A stretch of 64,000 nucleotides of DNA from Rhizobium album. Lineage in GTDB: Bacteria; Pseudomonadota; Alphaproteobacteria; Rhizobiales; Rhizobiaceae. Position numbers and translations under genes: made by a program. Below, one piece after another: positions 61,920-64,000 of this stretch. Location: assembly GCF_003122325.1 (NCBI RefSeq), contig NZ_QFBC01000019.1, positions 83,848-147,847 of the forward strand, read 5' to 3'. Positions within the stretch are counted from its first letter, which is position 1. Every line of letters begins with the position of its first letter. The notes under the pieces are model-generated. The model was given only the letters and a program-made list of their open reading frames with translations. It ran no database searches and had not been told where the DNA came from.

Positions 61920-62239
61920 CTGCGTCTCCTTGACGTTTGTGAAAGATGACCGGCGGGTCCGAGAGGTGATGGCGGGGTCAGGGATCGCGCCAGCGACCGG
62001 CAGAGCCGGGGAGTGGGGGAGCCGATTTGCGGAAGCTGCTCTTGAGGGCAGGTGGAGCAAATTGGGGGAACCGCTCATCCTTGAGGCCGGCATTGGCGCT
62101 TGGCACAATCGAGCATTCTGAGCAGCTTCCCGCTCACCGTATGCCAACAAACAAGCCGGACCTGGCTCGATGCCAGATCCGGCTTTGATCTCTCAGCAGG
62201 AAGGCGGGCTCCGCCGGTGGCGGAGCCTTGTCATCCCGA

Positions 62240-62548
62240 TCAATCGCGGTTCGAGCGGGACCAGATGAGCTGGAGGCCTTCCTCGCCTTCGACCTCGGCG
62301 AGCGTTGCGTAGATCGGGGCAGGGAAGCTCGGATCGTCGAGCTTGACCGAGAGGTAGTCGCGGCCCTGCTCGGAGGTCTTCTGCCAGGCGGCGCCGAGTT
62401 CGACGCTTCCGGCATAGACACGGAACTGGGGGCCCTTGTCGGAGGGGTTCTCAACCCGGGCGATGCGTGCCTTGACGTTGAGGGCGAGCGTGCGAATGGA
62501 CCCGGTGAAGCCGTTCTTTTCGGAAGTGAAGGTGCCGATGGTGGCCAT
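62240..62548 (-). CDS. DUF736 family protein
   Basis: 102 residues from the ATG at 62548 (AAAAGGAATACGACA). [20 protein letters not shown] is the standard DUF736 start, followed by [20 protein letters not shown]736 is a small plasmid protein of the rhizobia; function unknown. Confidence 0.95.
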   Translation of the reverse strand: MATIGTFTSEKNGFTGSIRTLALNVKARIARVENPSDKGPQFRVYAGSVELGAAWQKTSEQGRDYLSVKLDDPSFPAPIYATLAEVEGEEGLQLIWSRSNRD

Positions 62549-63007
62549 TGTCGTATTCCTTTTCTCGTGTTCGGGCCGCGCCCATCGCGACCTCGATGGA
62601 TGTCGACAAGACCGGTGACGATCGGACCGCACCTGATAAGGCCGCAATGAAATGGAGGGCGGCAAGGTGCAGATTTGTTGGCGGGAGAGGAGGAGCCCTG
62701 AGGGGTCCGGGGCAAGAAATCTGAACATTGTCGTTGCGGGAAGACGATCGAGGCGCAGCCGGTCTCCGGTCAGACATGCCCCATCGAGCCCGCAGATGGG
62801 TTGCCGGAAACTTTGTCGTAAAGGGATATGGCAATGGCTCTCACCGCATTTGCCCATGGGAAGAATGGCAACCTGGCTCATGCTCCACTTGTCCCGTCGT
62901 CGGAGCCAGCTTCGAGTTCGGAGTGGGTCACGGTCGGCCGTGGTCCGGCTTGCCTGCTATGCCCGGTGCGATATCGTTGCGCTCGGGAATCGCAGCCTGG
63001 AGGATCA
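62549..63007. other. Intergenic, nothing distinct seen
   Basis: 459 bases with short frames in several phases but no start signal or family match. The promoter of the DUF736 gene should be at its left end. Confidence 0.5.
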
Positions 63008-63196
63008 ATGCGTCAGCAGACCAAGCCGTTCATCATCGAACGCAAACCATCCCGCAAACCGAAACCCGACGCTGCAAAACCGTCGATCTGGGGAAGGCTG
63101 GATGCCGACATTGCACAAGGTCTCAAGGATCAGCGGAACGGTGATCAGCATGATGCCGATCATGCGGCCGCCACCGGTGGTGCCGACCGCGTCTGA
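63008..63196 (+). CDS. Small basic protein, unknown
   Basis: 62 residues: MRQQTKPFIIERKPSRKPKP, then PSIWGRLDADIAQGLKDQ. Basic N-terminus and a hydrophobic/acidic middle recall small regulator-like proteins next to ardC genes. Convergent with the ardC gene. Confidence 0.5.
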   Translation: MRQQTKPFIIERKPSRKPKPDAAKPSIWGRLDADIAQGLKDQRNGDQHDADHAAATGGADRV

Positions 63197-63199
63197 CTG

Positions 63200-63874
63200 T
63201 CAAGCCGCAGCCTTCATCTCCGTTTCCGGCTGCAAGGAATGCAGAAAATTCACCGCGCGCTGAGCATGCGCCGCCGCCTGGAAGATGGCCCGCTTGTCGT
63301 TGGCGAGGATCGATAACCAGGACTGCAGGTAGGACGCATGATCGGGCCGTGGCTCGAGTTCGGGCGCGATGCCGAGATCGGCGCAAAGGAAGCAACTGCC
63401 GAGCTCAGCGATGAGCTCTTCGCGTGCACGTTCCGTCCTGTCCTTCGCGTATCGCGACAGGTCACGGCCGACGCGATGTTCCGCCGCCGTCCAGTGCGTC
63501 GCCTCATGGCTGAGAACGGCCGCGTACCCGGCCGCATCGCGAAAGGCCTCGAAGGGCGGCATCTGGATATAGTCCATGACGGGTGAGTAGTAGGCCTGGT
63601 TGCCGCCGTGCCGGATGACTGCGCCCGTCGCTCTGAAGAACCGATCAGCGCTCTCGATGCGCTCGACGGGATCCCGCACCTTGGCCGGCGGGGCATAATA
63701 GGTGTCAGGCAAACCATCGATCTGCTCGATGTTGAACACTGAATAGGCCTTCAGGAACGGGATTTCCCGATCGACATCGTTGCCGCTCCCGTCGGCCACG
63801 GACTTGGTGAAGCGGCTGGCGAAGACCACCGTCGAGCCTGTTTCGCCCTTTCGCACGGCTCCGCCCAGTTCGAG
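63200..63874 (-). CDS. ardC: ArdC-type antirestriction protein, 3' exon
   Basis: About 224 residues of the 3' exon. The zincin-like metallopeptidase part has LSHEATHWTAAEHR (HExxH type) and GAVRKGETGSTVVFA at the N-terminal edge; the standard family C-terminus follows. The reading frame upstream of residue 1 here is not ArdC but a group II intron 3' end, so the 5' exon lies outside the window. ArdC proteins protect incoming DNA from restriction. Confidence 0.8.
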   Translation of the reverse strand, partial: LELGGAVRKGETGSTVVFASRFTKSVADGSGNDVDREIPFLKAYSVFNIEQIDGLPDTYYAPPAKVRDPVERIESADRFFRATGAVIRHGGNQAYYSPVMDYIQMPPFEAFRDAAGYAAVLSHEATHWTAAEHRVGRDLSRYAKDRTERAREELIAELGSCFLCADLGIAPELEPRPDHASYLQSWLSILANDKRAIFQAAAHAQRAVNFLHSLQPETEMKAAA

Positions 63875-64000
63875 GTCGGGTAGCGGGGCAGCGTCGCCGC
63901 TGCCCCGCCCCCTCAGAACCGTGCTTGCGAGTTTCCCCGCACACGGCTCAAGCAAACCGCTTGCGATCCCGTACACTCCTCTCCGCAGCGAGAGCCTGGA
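63875..64000 (-). mobile_element. Group II intron 3' end (domains V and VI) in ardC
   Basis: On the minus strand 63949-63916 is a 34-base domain V hairpin beginning GAGCCG and ending CGGTTC, with a GGGAAAC loop. It is followed by a domain VI hairpin (63908-63883, stem GCGGGGCAGCG, loop GCGA) and a 3' end ...ACCCGAC at 63875. Beyond this the ardC exon resumes (LELGGAVRKGE). The intron body, with any reverse transcriptase, lies past the window. Confidence 0.75.

Noticed and set aside
1..64000. CRISPR array
   Set aside because: No regularly spaced repeats and no cas-like gene seen.

Overview
The window looks like part of a large self-transmissible plasmid of a Rhizobiales bacterium (Rhizobium/Agrobacterium/Sinorhizobium group). 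The evidence is a complete repABC replication-partition operon, a quorum-sensing-controlled Ti-type conjugation set (traI-trbBCDEJKLFGHI, traR, traM, traAFBH, oriT, traCDG), and small plasmid-associated genes of the alphaproteobacteria. Species cannot be named from the sequence alone.

Layout. (1) 1-14.5 kb is accessory metabolism: short-chain dehydrogenases, NmrA-type reductases, an O-methyltransferase, a VOC protein, a cupin, an AhpD-like protein and an MFS exporter. They are arranged as small modules, mostly with a divergent or co-transcribed regulator (GlxA-like, TetR, Rrf2, AraC, TetR, HxlR). A LysR gene survives only as a decayed 3' end. (2) 14.9-33.5 kb is a defence-like island: a Septu-type ATPase/HNH pair; a tightly coupled three-gene set of unknown function (calcineurin-like phosphoesterase, AAA ATPase, Rossmann-like protein); a thymidylate synthase thyX; a DNA adenine methyltransferase coupled to a PD-(D/E)XK nuclease; a tyrosine recombinase with a dif-like inverted repeat nearby; and an Mrr-like nuclease. 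(3) 33.6-37.4 kb is repABC (leftward) with an antisense RNA gene between repB and repC and two near-identical parS-like palindromes. (4) 37.7-49.2 kb is traI-trb, then traR and convergent traM. (5) 49.2-51.2 kb is a small insert with an XRE regulator under its own dyad, a DUF433-type antitoxin-like protein, and a HEPN protein preceded by a strongly structured non-coding stretch. (6) 51.3-59.9 kb is traHBFA, oriT and traCDG. (7) 59.9-64 kb is a plasmid tail of small proteins: a WGR protein, an SNase-like nuclease, DUF736, and an ArdC-type antirestriction gene interrupted by a group II intron whose 3' end (domains V and VI) lies inside the window.

How the genes work together. TraI makes an acyl-homoserine lactone, TraR responds to it, and TraM restrains TraR. 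A shared 18-bp dyad of the form ACT-N2-CA-N4-TG-N2-AGT sits in the repA/traI and traA/traC intergenic regions, with a half-conserved copy before traR. It is a strong candidate for the TraR operator and would couple replication, mating-pair formation and DNA processing. The defence genes and the ArdC antirestriction gene fit a plasmid that both excludes competitors and survives entry into restricting hosts.

The best candidate for an undescribed system is the phosphoesterase/ATPase/Rossmann trio at 19.3-23.7 kb. The structured RNA plus HEPN gene at 50.2-51.2 kb and the plasmid-specific TraR box follow.
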